DNA from: Clostridia bacterium
GTDB taxonomy: Bacteria > Bacillota_A > Clostridia > Christensenellales > CAG-138
Assembly: GCA_017553815.1 (NCBI GenBank)
Contig: JAFZJT010000116.1
Span: 1-6,188, forward strand
Length of the DNA stretch: 6,188 bases
Direction: 5' to 3'
A program made the translations under genes and the position numbers. Below the pieces are notes generated by a model that was given only the letters and a program-made list of their open reading frames with translations, searched no databases and had not been told where the DNA came from. Every line of letters begins with the position of its first letter. The first letter of the stretch is position 1. Below are positions 1-5,477 of the stretch, piece after piece.

Positions 1-2
1 CA

Positions 3-3000
3 ACTGATTACTCGGTGCACGATGAAACAGCTTTGGTCGATAAGGCTAACAACTCAAACGTCGTGAATCCGAACATCGATTACAAGCATTCCCACCATGA
101 CTTTGAAACGATCGTTATAAATAATGATGAATCGGAGCAAGTCGCTGAAGCGGAAGAGGTCAGGTATGTCCCGACAGAGGAAGTGTACAGTAAGGGCGTT
201 ATTACTCGCGCACAGTGGATTCATAATCTTGTGTCCATATTGGACCTTACAATAGCCGTTGATAATATGCCGGACTTCTATTTTAGCGATGCAATCGATG
301 AGAACAACCAATATTACAACGATATTCTGCTTGCTGTTGGGTATGGGTTGATTGACATTGATGCGGGAGGCTGGCTTAGACCAGATGATCCACTTACTCG
401 CGAGTTTGCCGCACAAACCCTTAGTTATTATGTTGGCAATGGAACTTTCAAAGAAAACGAGTATACTTTTGATGACATTGATGATGTTGAGTATAAAGAC
501 GAAGCTCAATGGTCAATAAACAACGGGCTCTTTCTGCTTAGTGAAGGCAAGTTTCTACCGAATGCAGTTGTCACCGAATCTGAGCTTTCAAATCTGATTA
601 ACTGTTTGAACGATTACCATTTAGGAAACGAAAGTAATGATCAGATTTGCGAATATGTATTTGCCGACGGCGTTATTGAAATACCGAACGGAACAAATGT
701 ATACATCGCAGAAGATAATGAGATATGGACAATAACCATTAATGGATATTCCGCTCAAATATCGCAAGGAGACACGATTGCCGTATATGTAAATAGCATT
801 GCATATACATTCATTGTTGATTCGGTTTCAAATAATGCCGGTTCTATTGTAATACAGTCGAGTCAAAAAGCTGATGGAGCCATCTTGAGTGCAAATGCAC
901 GCGGCGGTTTTGATATTGACATTGAAGAGTTTGAAGCAAACACTGATCCACAGTATTTTAATCTTAAAAACGGAGATGTCGCAAAGATCGAGGTCAAAAA
1001 ACTTGAATTTGAAGATTCAAAACTAACGTTGGATTACGATATAGTAATAGGCGACGGAATTAAAGGAAAGCTAAAGTTAGTTGTAAAGAAACTTAAGTTT
1101 GATTACAATGTGCATACTGGCAATCCTTTTACATTGAATGATGATAACTGCTATGTTACATTGAGCGGAAACCTTAAGGCATCGTGCATGATGGAGTTCA
1201 AAGTGCCTGAATTGCTCGGTGTATTACAGGAAGAGGATCTGAAAATAGGTTCGGTTCCGATTGGCGCATGGGGAGTAGGCAAGATTGAGCTTGCTCTTAA
1301 AGTTGCTTTGAGCGGACAGATGGCGCTAAACTACGAAACAAAGTTTAAAACCGGATTTAGATTTAAAAACGGTGAATTTAGCGTTATTAAAGAGTTTACA
1401 GATTCAAGCCCTTCGATATCCGGCGAGGCCGAAGCTTCTGTCATGATTGAACTTAAACTGAAGTTTGATGCACTTGTGTTTGGAGGAAGCATAGCTGTTG
1501 CGTTTGGACCCAAATTAAAACTAAAGATCGAGACTTTTACGGATGGGCTGCTGCCAAGAGAGTGCAGATCGATTGAAGGATATCTTGCTCTGGAGGTTAC
1601 ACCTAAAGCGTATATTGGCATTGACCCATGGAAACTAACTTGGGACAAGAAGTTCAAGATATTCTCAAAAAAGAATAGCCCTATTCGAGTTTGCTATCAC
1701 TGGGAAGACGGGTCTCAAGTCTTTTCGTGTGCTCGGGAGAATACTGAAGCGGAAGTTACCCCTTCTCCGAATCCCGGCGGCGGTAGCGGCGGAAACAACA
1801 ATTCTGGAAGCGGAACTGGCCATAGCTATATTACAAGTCCAAGTTCTCATTGGTATAGCAATGGACAGCCATCGGTAAGCAGCGGTGTGCAGGACAGCGC
1901 CGGAAACAATGTTACTCTTTGGGAGTATGATGAAAATGGCGATGGCACAATAACCATTACAGGGTACTCGGGTAATCCGGCTGTGCTTACTGTTCCTTCG
2001 GAAATTGATGGCTATGCGGTTACAGCAATCGGTGATTATGCTTTCGAGAATAAGATTTCACTGCGCACAGTGTTTATTTGCGATGGTATAGAAGTTATCG
2101 GTGAACAGGCTTTTGAGGAATGCACAAATCTCTCAAGCATCTCATTTCCGGAATCACTGCTTGAAATAGGAATGTTTGCTTTTATGGATTGCACAAGCCT
2201 TGAAAGCGTTGAACTTCCGGAGCATTTAACCTTTGTGGATTCTTGGGCATTTAGAGGTTGCTCAAGTCTTACAAGTGTGGATTTCCCTGAATCATTAGAG
2301 GAAATTGGTTCGTACGCTTTCGAAGGTTGCTCGGCTTTAACGGCGATCGTTCTTCGTGAGGGCCTAGTTGAAATGGGGGGCTGGGTATTCCGTGACTGCA
2401 CTAATCTGCGCAGCGTTCATATACCAACTTCGCTTCAAAATGCATCGTGGGGTGTTTTTGAAAACTGTTCTGCTCTTGCAAACATTACATTCGGAGAAGA
2501 TATGCCGGCGATTATCGATAATTTGTTTGATGGGTGTACCGGTCTGCAAAACGGAATAGACCTTCCTGAAACTATCACCGAGATAGGTTCAATGGCATTC
2601 CGTGACTGCACGGGCTTGCCGTCAATAGCTATTCCGGATACCGTAACCGCGATAGGAAGCTGGGCGTTTGATGGCTGCACAAATCTTGCAAATATTGAAA
2701 TACCCGAATCGGTTGAAATCATAGATTCATGGGCTTTGAGTGGATGCACATCATTAACTGAAGTTTACCTTCCTGAAGGCTTAGTTGAGTTGGGTTCCGG
2801 TTCATTCGGTAACTGCACAAACCTTCACACACTGCATATTCCGTCAACGCTCCAAACCGCAACCTTTGGACCATTTGAGAACTGCTCTGCGCTCGTAAGC
2901 ATTACCTTTGGAGAAGGTATTGAGTCTATTGCACCTTACCTGTTCACAGGGTGTACAGGCCTCGCTCAAGGCATTGATCTTCCTGAAACAATTACTCTGA

Positions 3001-3245
3001 TAGGATCCGGCGCTTTTGATGGCTGTACTGCTTTGCCTTCGATACTAATCCCTGATGGTGTTGTAGAAATAGGAGGCGGTGCATTCTATGACTGCACAAA
3101 TCTTGAAAGCATAGAGTTGCCGGATTCACTAATGTCTATTGGATCCGGGTCATTCCAAAAGTGTTCAAGCTTAAAAACGGTAAAGATTCCTGAAGGCATT
3201 ACAGTGCTTGAGCAGTACACTTTTGAAGGATGCTCTAGTTTGTAA
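3..3245 (+). CDS. SLH-domain, BspA-type LRR surface protein, N-terminal part (partial at 5' end, ends at premature TAA)
   Basis: This is the upstream piece of the split gene. The frame is open to the window edge (T-D-Y-S precede the GTG at 15), so that GTG is only the first possible start inside the window. It has no signal peptide after it and no Shine-Dalgarno visible, so the true start is upstream. Order: acidic leader with an H-S-H-H cluster, SLH motifs, about 370 residues of unrecognised beta-rich sequence, a Gly/Ser/Asn-rich linker, then 18 complete LRR_5 units. Role: inferred cell-surface protein, held to secondary wall polymer by the SLH motifs, with the LRR solenoid as a likely binding surface. 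If translation really stops at 3245 the product loses the rest of the solenoid, the Ig-like domains, the cohesin and the dockerin, but keeps its anchor. The LRR family assignment is firm; the ligand is unknown. Confidence 0.9.
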   Translation, partial: TDYSVHDETALVDKANNSNVVNPNIDYKHSHHDFETIVINNDESEQVAEAEEVRYVPTEEVYSKGVITRAQWIHNLVSILDLTIAVDNMPDFYFSDAIDENNQYYNDILLAVGYGLIDIDAGGWLRPDDPLTREFAAQTLSYYVGNGTFKENEYTFDDIDDVEYKDEAQWSINNGLFLLSEGKFLPNAVVTESELSNLINCLNDYHLGNESNDQICEYVFADGVIEIPNGTNVYIAEDNEIWTITINGYSAQISQGDTIAVYVNSIAYTFIVDSVSNNAGSIVIQSSQKADGAILSANARGGFDIDIEEFEANTDPQYFNLKNGDVAKIEVKKLEFEDSKLTLDYDIVIGDGIKGKLKLVVKKLKFDYNVHTGNPFTLNDDNCYVTLSGNLKASCMMEFKVPELLGVLQEEDLKIGSVPIGAWGVGKIELALKVALSGQMALNYETKFKTGFRFKNGEFSVIKEFTDSSPSISGEAEASVMIELKLKFDALVFGGSIAVAFGPKLKLKIETFTDGLLPRECRSIEGYLALEVTPKAYIGIDPWKLTWDKKFKIFSKKNSPIRVCYHWEDGSQVFSCARENTEAEVTPSPNPGGGSGGNNNSGSGTGHSYITSPSSHWYSNGQPSVSSGVQDSAGNNVTLWEYDENGDGTITITGYSGNPAVLTVPSEIDGYAVTAIGDYAFENKISLRTVFICDGIEVIGEQAFEECTNLSSISFPESLLEIGMFAFMDCTSLESVELPEHLTFVDSWAFRGCSSLTSVDFPESLEEIGSYAFEGCSALTAIVLREGLVEMGGWVFRDCTNLRSVHIPTSLQNASWGVFENCSALANITFGEDMPAIIDNLFDGCTGLQNGIDLPETITEIGSMAFRDCTGLPSIAIPDTVTAIGSWAFDGCTNLANIEIPESVEIIDSWALSGCTSLTEVYLPEGLVELGSGSFGNCTNLHTLHIPSTLQTATFGPFENCSALVSITFGEGIESIAPYLFTGCTGLAQGIDLPETITLIGSGAFDGCTALPSILIPDGVVEIGGGAFYDCTNLESIELPDSLMSIGSGSFQKCSSLKTVKIPEGITVLEQYTFEGCSSL
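165..610 (+). other. SLH (S-layer homology) motif region, three motifs, first and third degenerate
   Basis: SLH repeats usually end in a TRAE-like motif that contacts pyruvylated secondary cell-wall polymer. Three such positions are visible at the expected spacing: I-T-R-A-Q (201-215), L-T-R-E (393-404) and V-T-E-S (570-581). The middle motif is the best: F-S-D, a Tyr, a G-L-I-D-I-D turn, then W-L-R-P-D-D-P-L-T-R-E. The third has F-D-D, a G-L-F turn and F-L-P before its T-E-S-E. The first lacks a clear beginning. Only the middle one keeps the L-T-R-E core well, so wall binding is likely but could be weak. SLH motifs near the N-terminus, just after a short acidic leader, are a usual arrangement in Bacillota. 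Confidence 0.85.
655..1760 (+). other. Uncharacterised beta-rich region between SLH motifs and LRRs
   Basis: About 370 residues that I cannot assign to a family. The first 100 or so alternate short hydrophobic strands with turns and look like an all-beta domain. Around 960-1130 there is a strongly alternating Lys/Leu pattern (K-L-K-L-V-V-K-K-L-K-F). From 1270 to 1530 many amphipathic strands alternate charged and hydrophobic residues with small Gly/Ala/Ser positions (for example E-A-S-V-M-I-E-L-K-L-K-F-D). The end has three cysteines (codons at 1563, 1692 and 1728) close to W-K-L-T-W and Y-H-W. The pattern suggests a large beta-sandwich, beta-solenoid or a long curved sheet. No transmembrane helix is apparent. 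A role as spacer or adhesin is inference only. Confidence 0.6.
1761..1820 (+). other. Pro then Gly/Ser/Asn-rich flexible linker
   Basis: P-S-P-N-P is followed by runs of Gly, Ser and Asn (G-G-G-S-G-G-N-N-N-S-G-S-G). Such low-complexity segments separate folded domains in secreted proteins. It marks the boundary between the unknown region and the LRR part. Confidence 0.85.
2337..3170 (+). repeat. Two tandem copies of a six-LRR, 139-residue super-repeat
   Basis: Copy A is 2337-2753 and copy B is 2754-3170, each 417 bases (five 23-residue units and one 24-residue unit). Aligned by hand without gaps, 81 of 139 residues match, about 58%. This includes shared oddities in the same order: a unit ending F-E-N-C-S-A, one with I-T-F-G-E and L-F-x-G-C-T-G, then the long unit with G-I-D-L-P-E-T-I-T. 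Codons differ widely between copies, so the duplication is old or the copies diverged fast. The same unit order begins again in the neighbouring gene at 5874. Confidence 0.85.
3243..3245 (+). other. In-frame premature TAA stop
   Basis: The context is TTG TAA TCT GTT. The preceding Leu (3240-3242) is the first residue of an LRR unit, and the residue after it is most often K, E, T, A or S in the other units. AAA (as in the unit at 3171) or GAA (as in the unit at 2199) would each become TAA by one base change. Spacing on both sides is intact, so this is a substitution and not an indel. Confidence 0.9.
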
Positions 3246-3281
3246 TCTGTTGATATACCCGATACGGTTCAAACGATTGGA

Positions 3282-5168
3282 TTGTACGCATTCAAGGACT
3301 GTACAAGCCTGAAATCGTTCAAGTGTGGATTTGACCTTGACGTGATTGAATCCGGAGCTTTTAGCGGCTGCACATCTCTCTCTTCTGTATCGTTCAACTA
3401 TGGTTTGAGAAGAATCTGGAACAACGCCTTTGAGGGCTGCAAACTGCTTGTAACGGTTGAGCTGCCGGAAACCTTGGAGGAACTCGGCTCTTATGCATTT
3501 AAAGGTTGCTCAAAGCTGGCAAATGTAACTCTTTCGGGCCGTATAGAAACCTTAGAATCGTATGCATTCGCAAACTGTACTTCGCTTGTCAGCATTGTGA
3601 TTCCGTATGGTGTCAAGAGTATCAAGGATCATGTGTTTTATCAGGATACAAAGTTTACTGATATCACCATTCCGGTGACTGTAACAAGCATCTCTGATGA
3701 CAGTACGTTCTCATATCCAAAGAAAACTACAGTGCATGGTGTGGTTGGCAGCACTGCAGAAGCGTACGCTAATGCGAAGGGTATGAAGTTTGAGGCTATT
3801 AGCAAACCGATCAACTCCATGGGCTTAATTAACGACATGGATAAGCTTACTATTCCATATTGGGAGCATGTTCGAGTGTATCCGGATTGGTTTGTTGTTG
3901 ATCCTGTTGGCAGCACAGATGGCGTCACATTTGCGTCGTCGAACAGCTCGTATGTATTTGCAGAAGATGATGAGCTGTTCGGTAGATCTGTTGGCAGTGC
4001 TACGGTTACCGCAACCAATTCATCAAATGACATTACATATAGCTTTAATGTGGCTGTAATGGGATTGTCTTCACTTGAAATCACCAATCCTCCGGCTAAG
4101 ACCGAGTATGCGCTCAACGAACCCTTCTGCTGGGACGGACTCAAGATCACCGCTGTTTTTGAGGACGGAACGAGGCAGAAGCTCGAGAAGTGGATCTATG
4201 ATCTTGAGGGATTCTCTTCTACTTCTTGCGGAATTAAGAACATGACCGCGAGCTGGTGCGGCAAAACCGCAAGCTTTACTGTGATCTGCGGTGAGTTCAA
4301 CAACCATACCGTAACCTTCAAGGATTGGGACGGAACCGTTCTCAAGACCGAAACGGTTAACCACGGCGAAGCGGCAACAGCACCCGCCGATCCGACGCGC
4401 CCGGGCTACAACTTCATCGGCTGGGATAAGGACTTCAGTAACGTAACCGAGGATATGGTAGTGACCGCGCTTTACGAAGCTGCGCCCACACCGACACCCA
4501 CACCCACACCTACACCTACACCTACACCCACTCCGTCCGCTGATCCGATCATCGAAGATGCGGTAAACTTCACTGTTGAAACCGTGAACGCAATGCCGGG
4601 TTCGGACATTTCCGTGGCGTTCACCATCGATGGCGAGTATGAGGCACACAGTCTCACCGTGTTTATCAACTTCGATTCGAGTATGCTTACTTTAAAGAAC
4701 TTGACAAAGGGCGAAGTTTGGTACGACATACTTGATCTTGACGGAACGGTGATGACGAATACCAACATTGCCGGAAGCGCAAGGTTTATGGCTATAATGC
4801 CCGTCGACGCGCTGAGCAGCGAAGGCGTGCTGTTTAAGATGAACTTCCACGTGAATGAAAACGTGCCGCTTGGCACGGAGATTCCGCTGACGATTGATGT
4901 TCAGCAGTTCACTTATTCACCCATAGGCGGCGAGGAAACCGACATACCGTACAACGCCGTGCACGGCAAGATAGTTGTGGATTATCTGCTTGGCGACTTG
5001 AATGGCGATGGTTTGATCAACGCGAGCGATGCGATTTTGATCATGCGTCACGTATTGGGCGTGATCACCCTTACGGCGGAACAGCAGATACGCGCCGACT
5101 ACAATAAGGACGGCACTATCAATGCAAGCGATGCGCTAGGCATCATGCGCTATAGCTTGAATGTATAG
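3282..5168 (+). CDS. C-terminal part of the split surface protein: LRR_5, Ig-like, InlB-type repeat, cohesin and dockerin
   Basis: This is the downstream piece, in the same frame as the preceding one (homology begins immediately after the stop, at 3246). Position 3282 is a TTG, the first permissive start codon, but it lies inside an LRR unit with no Shine-Dalgarno and no signal peptide. Independent translation and export are therefore unlikely. The first ATG of the frame is far downstream, near 3783. Domains in order: about six LRR units to 3725, an LRR-terminal segment with S-T-A-E-A-Y-A-N, an Ig-like domain, a Big_3-like domain, an InlB-type repeat, a Pro-Thr linker, a cohesin and a type I dockerin ending at TAG. 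The C-terminal modules are those used in cellulosome-type assembly, where cohesin binds dockerin with calcium. From about 4080 this piece is much richer in GC than the preceding sequence. Confidence 0.85.
   Translation: MYAFKDCTSLKSFKCGFDLDVIESGAFSGCTSLSSVSFNYGLRRIWNNAFEGCKLLVTVELPETLEELGSYAFKGCSKLANVTLSGRIETLESYAFANCTSLVSIVIPYGVKSIKDHVFYQDTKFTDITIPVTVTSISDDSTFSYPKKTTVHGVVGSTAEAYANAKGMKFEAISKPINSMGLINDMDKLTIPYWEHVRVYPDWFVVDPVGSTDGVTFASSNSSYVFAEDDELFGRSVGSATVTATNSSNDITYSFNVAVMGLSSLEITNPPAKTEYALNEPFCWDGLKITAVFEDGTRQKLEKWIYDLEGFSSTSCGIKNMTASWCGKTASFTVICGEFNNHTVTFKDWDGTVLKTETVNHGEAATAPADPTRPGYNFIGWDKDFSNVTEDMVVTALYEAAPTPTPTPTPTPTPTPTPSADPIIEDAVNFTVETVNAMPGSDISVAFTIDGEYEAHSLTVFINFDSSMLTLKNLTKGEVWYDILDLDGTVMTNTNIAGSARFMAIMPVDALSSEGVLFKMNFHVNENVPLGTEIPLTIDVQQFTYSPIGGEETDIPYNAVHGKIVVDYLLGDLNGDGLINASDAILIMRHVLGVITLTAEQQIRADYNKDGTINASDALGIMRYSLNV
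3810..4065 (+). other. Ig-like domain, Big_2-like
   Basis: About 85 residues after the LRR closing segment. They contain the pattern of bacterial group 2 Ig-like domains: a conserved small-residue stretch V-T-F-A-S-S-N-S-S, then a late G-S-A-T-V-T-A-T-N strand, followed by the closing strand F-N-V-A-V. It probably acts as a rigid spacer between the LRR array and the C-terminal modules. The family call is moderate because the first half is divergent. Confidence 0.6.
4068..4296 (+). other. Ig-like domain, Big_3-like
   Basis: The hallmarks of the bacterial Ig-like group 3 fold are visible: K-T-E-Y-A-L-N-E-P-F near the start, then G-L-K-I-T-A-V-F-E-D-G-T, and a closing G-K-T-A-S-F-T-V strand. 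This family is common in clostridial surface proteins. The sequence becomes GC-rich at its start. Confidence 0.75.
4305..4478 (+). other. InlB-type (Listeria-Bacteroides) repeat
   Basis: A single copy of the beta-grasp repeat known from internalin B: V-T-F-K-D-W-D-G-T-V-L-K-T-E-T-V, then G-x-A-A-T-A-P-A-D-P-T-R-P-G-Y, then F-I-G-W-D, closing with V-T-A-L-Y. The match to the family pattern is close over its full length of about 58 residues. It usually occurs in Gram-positive surface proteins as a spacer or binding module. Confidence 0.85.
4485..4535 (+). other. Pro-Thr linker, eight PT dipeptides plus a final Pro
   Basis: The repeated CCN-AC(A/T) codons encode eight Pro-Thr pairs. PT-rich linkers are typical between modules of secreted glycoside hydrolases and cellulosome scaffoldins and are often O-glycosylated. 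The hexameric DNA repeat is also prone to slippage, which would alter linker length in steps of two residues. Confidence 0.95.
4560..4982 (+). other. Cohesin domain
   Basis: About 140 residues with the cohesin pattern: V-N-F-T-V-E-T-V-N-A, then M-P-G-S-D-I-S-V-A-F-T-I (the conserved PG-D turn followed by a strand), V-F-I-N-F-D-S-S-M-L-T-L (the x-Y/F-D-x-x-x-L signature), a central G-x-A-R-F-M-A, an F-K-M-N-F strand and a closing strand K-I-V-V. Cohesins bind dockerins in calcium-dependent complexes such as cellulosomes. The type (I, II or III) cannot be decided by eye. It sits directly in front of a dockerin in the same protein. Confidence 0.8.
4992..5165 (+). other. Type I dockerin domain
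   Basis: Two F-hand calcium-binding segments are complete. The first is D-L-N-G-D-G-L-I-N-A-S-D (4995-5030) and the second is D-Y-N-K-D-G-T-I-N-A-S-D, with Asp/Asn/Asp ligands at positions 1, 3 and 5 and Asp at 12. Each is followed by a helix (A-I-L-I-M-R-H-V-L-G and A-L-G-I-M-R-Y-S-L). The residues at positions 10 and 11, which set cohesin specificity, are Ala-Ser in both halves, so the module is symmetric. The protein ends three residues after the second helix. Confidence 0.95.
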
Positions 5169-5205
5169 AGCTTTCGACGGAGTCAGAGCCGCTTCCTGAT
5201 ATGCT

Positions 5206-5229
5206 TCATGCTTAGGAACCTTGGCATGA
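5206..5229 (+). terminator. Imperfect hairpin downstream of the first gene
   Basis: The arms tcatgc and gcatga pair over 6 bp, followed by a G-T pair, one mismatch and a further short A/G-rich pairing around a tiny loop. It starts 38 bases after the TAG. No T-tract follows. It is weak as a terminator and may be chance. Confidence 0.2.
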
Positions 5230-5247
5230 TCTGAGCAACAATTCAAT

Positions 5248-5274
5248 GGGGCGCTGCTTGAAAAACAGCGCCCC
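5248..5274 (+). terminator. Perfect 9-bp GC-rich stem-loop, candidate terminator
   Basis: ggggcgctg (5248-5256) pairs fully with cagcgcccc (5266-5274) across a 9-base A-rich loop. It lies 80 bases after the stop of the first gene and 134 bases before the next start. The stem is strong, but the following bases (ggaagtcaag) form no T-tract, so it is not a textbook intrinsic terminator. It could instead protect a 3' end or act in the leader of the next gene. Confidence 0.45.
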
Positions 5275-5394
5275 GGAAGTCAAGAATCAAAGCCTTGATA
5301 TATGGATCTTCTATATAGCAAGCCTTTGCTGCTTGACGGCAAGTAGTTTTAATAAAACTGCGATGTTTATGCGCACTACACACTATGGTTCAAT

Positions 5395-5400
5395 AGGAGG
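5395..5400 (+). promoter_or_regulatory. Shine-Dalgarno AGGAGG for the second LRR gene
   Basis: A perfect AGGAGG lies 8 bases before ATG 5409, which fixes that start and agrees with the signal peptide encoded immediately after it. Confidence 0.9.
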
Positions 5401-5408
5401 AAACGAAA

Positions 5409-5477
5409 ATGAAAAAGCTTTTATCCCTTTTGATGGCTGTCGTCATGTGCTTTAGTATCTTCGGACAAGTTGTTGCC
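5409..5477 (+). other. Sec-type signal peptide
   Basis: Residues 1-23: two lysines, a hydrophobic core rich in Leu, Val, Met and Phe, then G-Q-V-V-A with Val at -3 and Ala at -1. An alternative cleavage site lies two residues on, after A-E-A. The Cys in the core is not in a lipobox, so export by Sec and cleavage by signal peptidase I are expected. Confidence 0.85.

Larger units (their letters stand above)
1911..3725 (+). repeat. BspA-type leucine-rich repeat array (LRR_5), about 24 units of 23 residues
   Basis: An N-terminal cap with the typical W-x-Y-x-x-N-x-D-G-T-I-T-I pattern spans about 1911-2060. From 2061 the units are 69 bases long and start with Leu: L-x-x-I-x-I/L-P-E-x-L-x-x-I-G-x-x-A-F-x-x-C-T/S-x. 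Unit starts fall at 2061, 2130, 2199, 2268, 2337 and so on. Two units are 72 bases, with an extra residue giving G-I-D-L-P-E-T-I-T. The array is in step through the TAA at 3243 and ends with a Cys-less unit at 3654-3725 and the typical closing segment S-T-A-E-A-Y-A-N. BspA-like repeats occur in surface adhesins such as Tannerella BspA and Treponema LrrA, and in Trichomonas; binding to host or matrix is known for some of these, but nothing here shows the ligand. Confidence 0.95.
1..5168 (+). pseudogene. Giant SLH-LRR-Ig-cohesin-dockerin surface protein gene, 5'-truncated, split by one in-frame TAA
   Basis: Taken as one unit, this frame is open from the window edge to TAG 5166-5168 except for a single TAA at 3243-3245. 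The stop falls right after the first residue of an LRR unit, and the sequence after it completes that unit (S-V-D-I-P-D-T-V, then Y-A-F-K-D-C-T-S) with normal 23-residue spacing. There is therefore no frame change, only one nonsense codon. At least 1,720 codons are visible and the real N-terminus, with the expected signal peptide, lies upstream. The joined product would be a wall-anchored protein with SLH motifs, an unknown beta-rich region, LRRs, two Ig-like domains, an InlB-type repeat, a cohesin and a dockerin. A nonsense mutation, an assembly error or decoding of TAA as sense would all give this picture; pseudogene is the conservative label. Confidence 0.75.
5169..5408 (+). other. Intergenic region between the two LRR genes
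   Basis: The region holds no convincing gene. It contains an imperfect hairpin (5206-5229), a perfect 9-bp GC-rich hairpin (5248-5274), a 15-base inverted repeat (agtttt, 3-base spacer, aaaact, 5345-5359) that could be an operator or simply AT-rich noise, and a Shine-Dalgarno for the next gene. No clear sigma-A promoter is visible: TTGATA (5295) and TTGACG (5333) lack well-spaced -10 boxes, and TTTAAT (5348-5353) lacks a good -35 box. The hairpin makes separate transcription of the second gene plausible. Confidence 0.6.

Noticed and set aside
15..17. GTG as the true start of the first gene
   Set aside because: The frame is open to the window edge, no Shine-Dalgarno is visible, and no signal peptide follows although the protein is clearly a secreted, SLH-anchored type. 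The start must be upstream.
3243..3245. Selenocysteine or pyrrolysine recoding
   Set aside because: These use TGA and TAG; both interruptions in this window are TAA.
3282..3284. TTG as a genuine restart producing a separate cohesin-dockerin protein
   Set aside because: It lies inside an LRR unit whose first part is encoded just before it, with no ribosome binding site and no export signal.
3230..3290. Programmed frameshift or indel at the first stop
   Set aside because: The frame before and after the TAA is identical and the unit length is exactly 23 residues, so no shift is needed.
2061..3725. CRISPR-like regular repetition
   Set aside because: The 69-base period is the codon-level trace of 23-residue LRR units; repeats are degenerate at the DNA level and there are no unique spacers.
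4071..4649. 192-codon open frame on the minus strand
   Set aside because: It is opposite the well-supported Big_3, InlB and PT-linker coding region; its Cys/Arg/Gly run is only the complement of the PT codons, and it resembles no protein I know.
5295..5355. Sigma-A promoter before the second gene
   Set aside because: TTGATA at 5295 and TTGACG at 5333 have no -10 box at 16-18 bases, and TTTAAT at 5348 has no good -35 box; no combination is convincing.
5448..5450. Lipoprotein cysteine in the signal peptide of the second gene
   Set aside because: V-V-M-C does not fit a lipobox and the hydrophobic core continues past the Cys to a normal A-type cleavage site.
5246..5455. 69-codon + strand frame in the spacer
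   Set aside because: It overlaps the hairpin and the signal peptide of the 5409 gene in another frame, has no ribosome binding site and no recognisable sequence.
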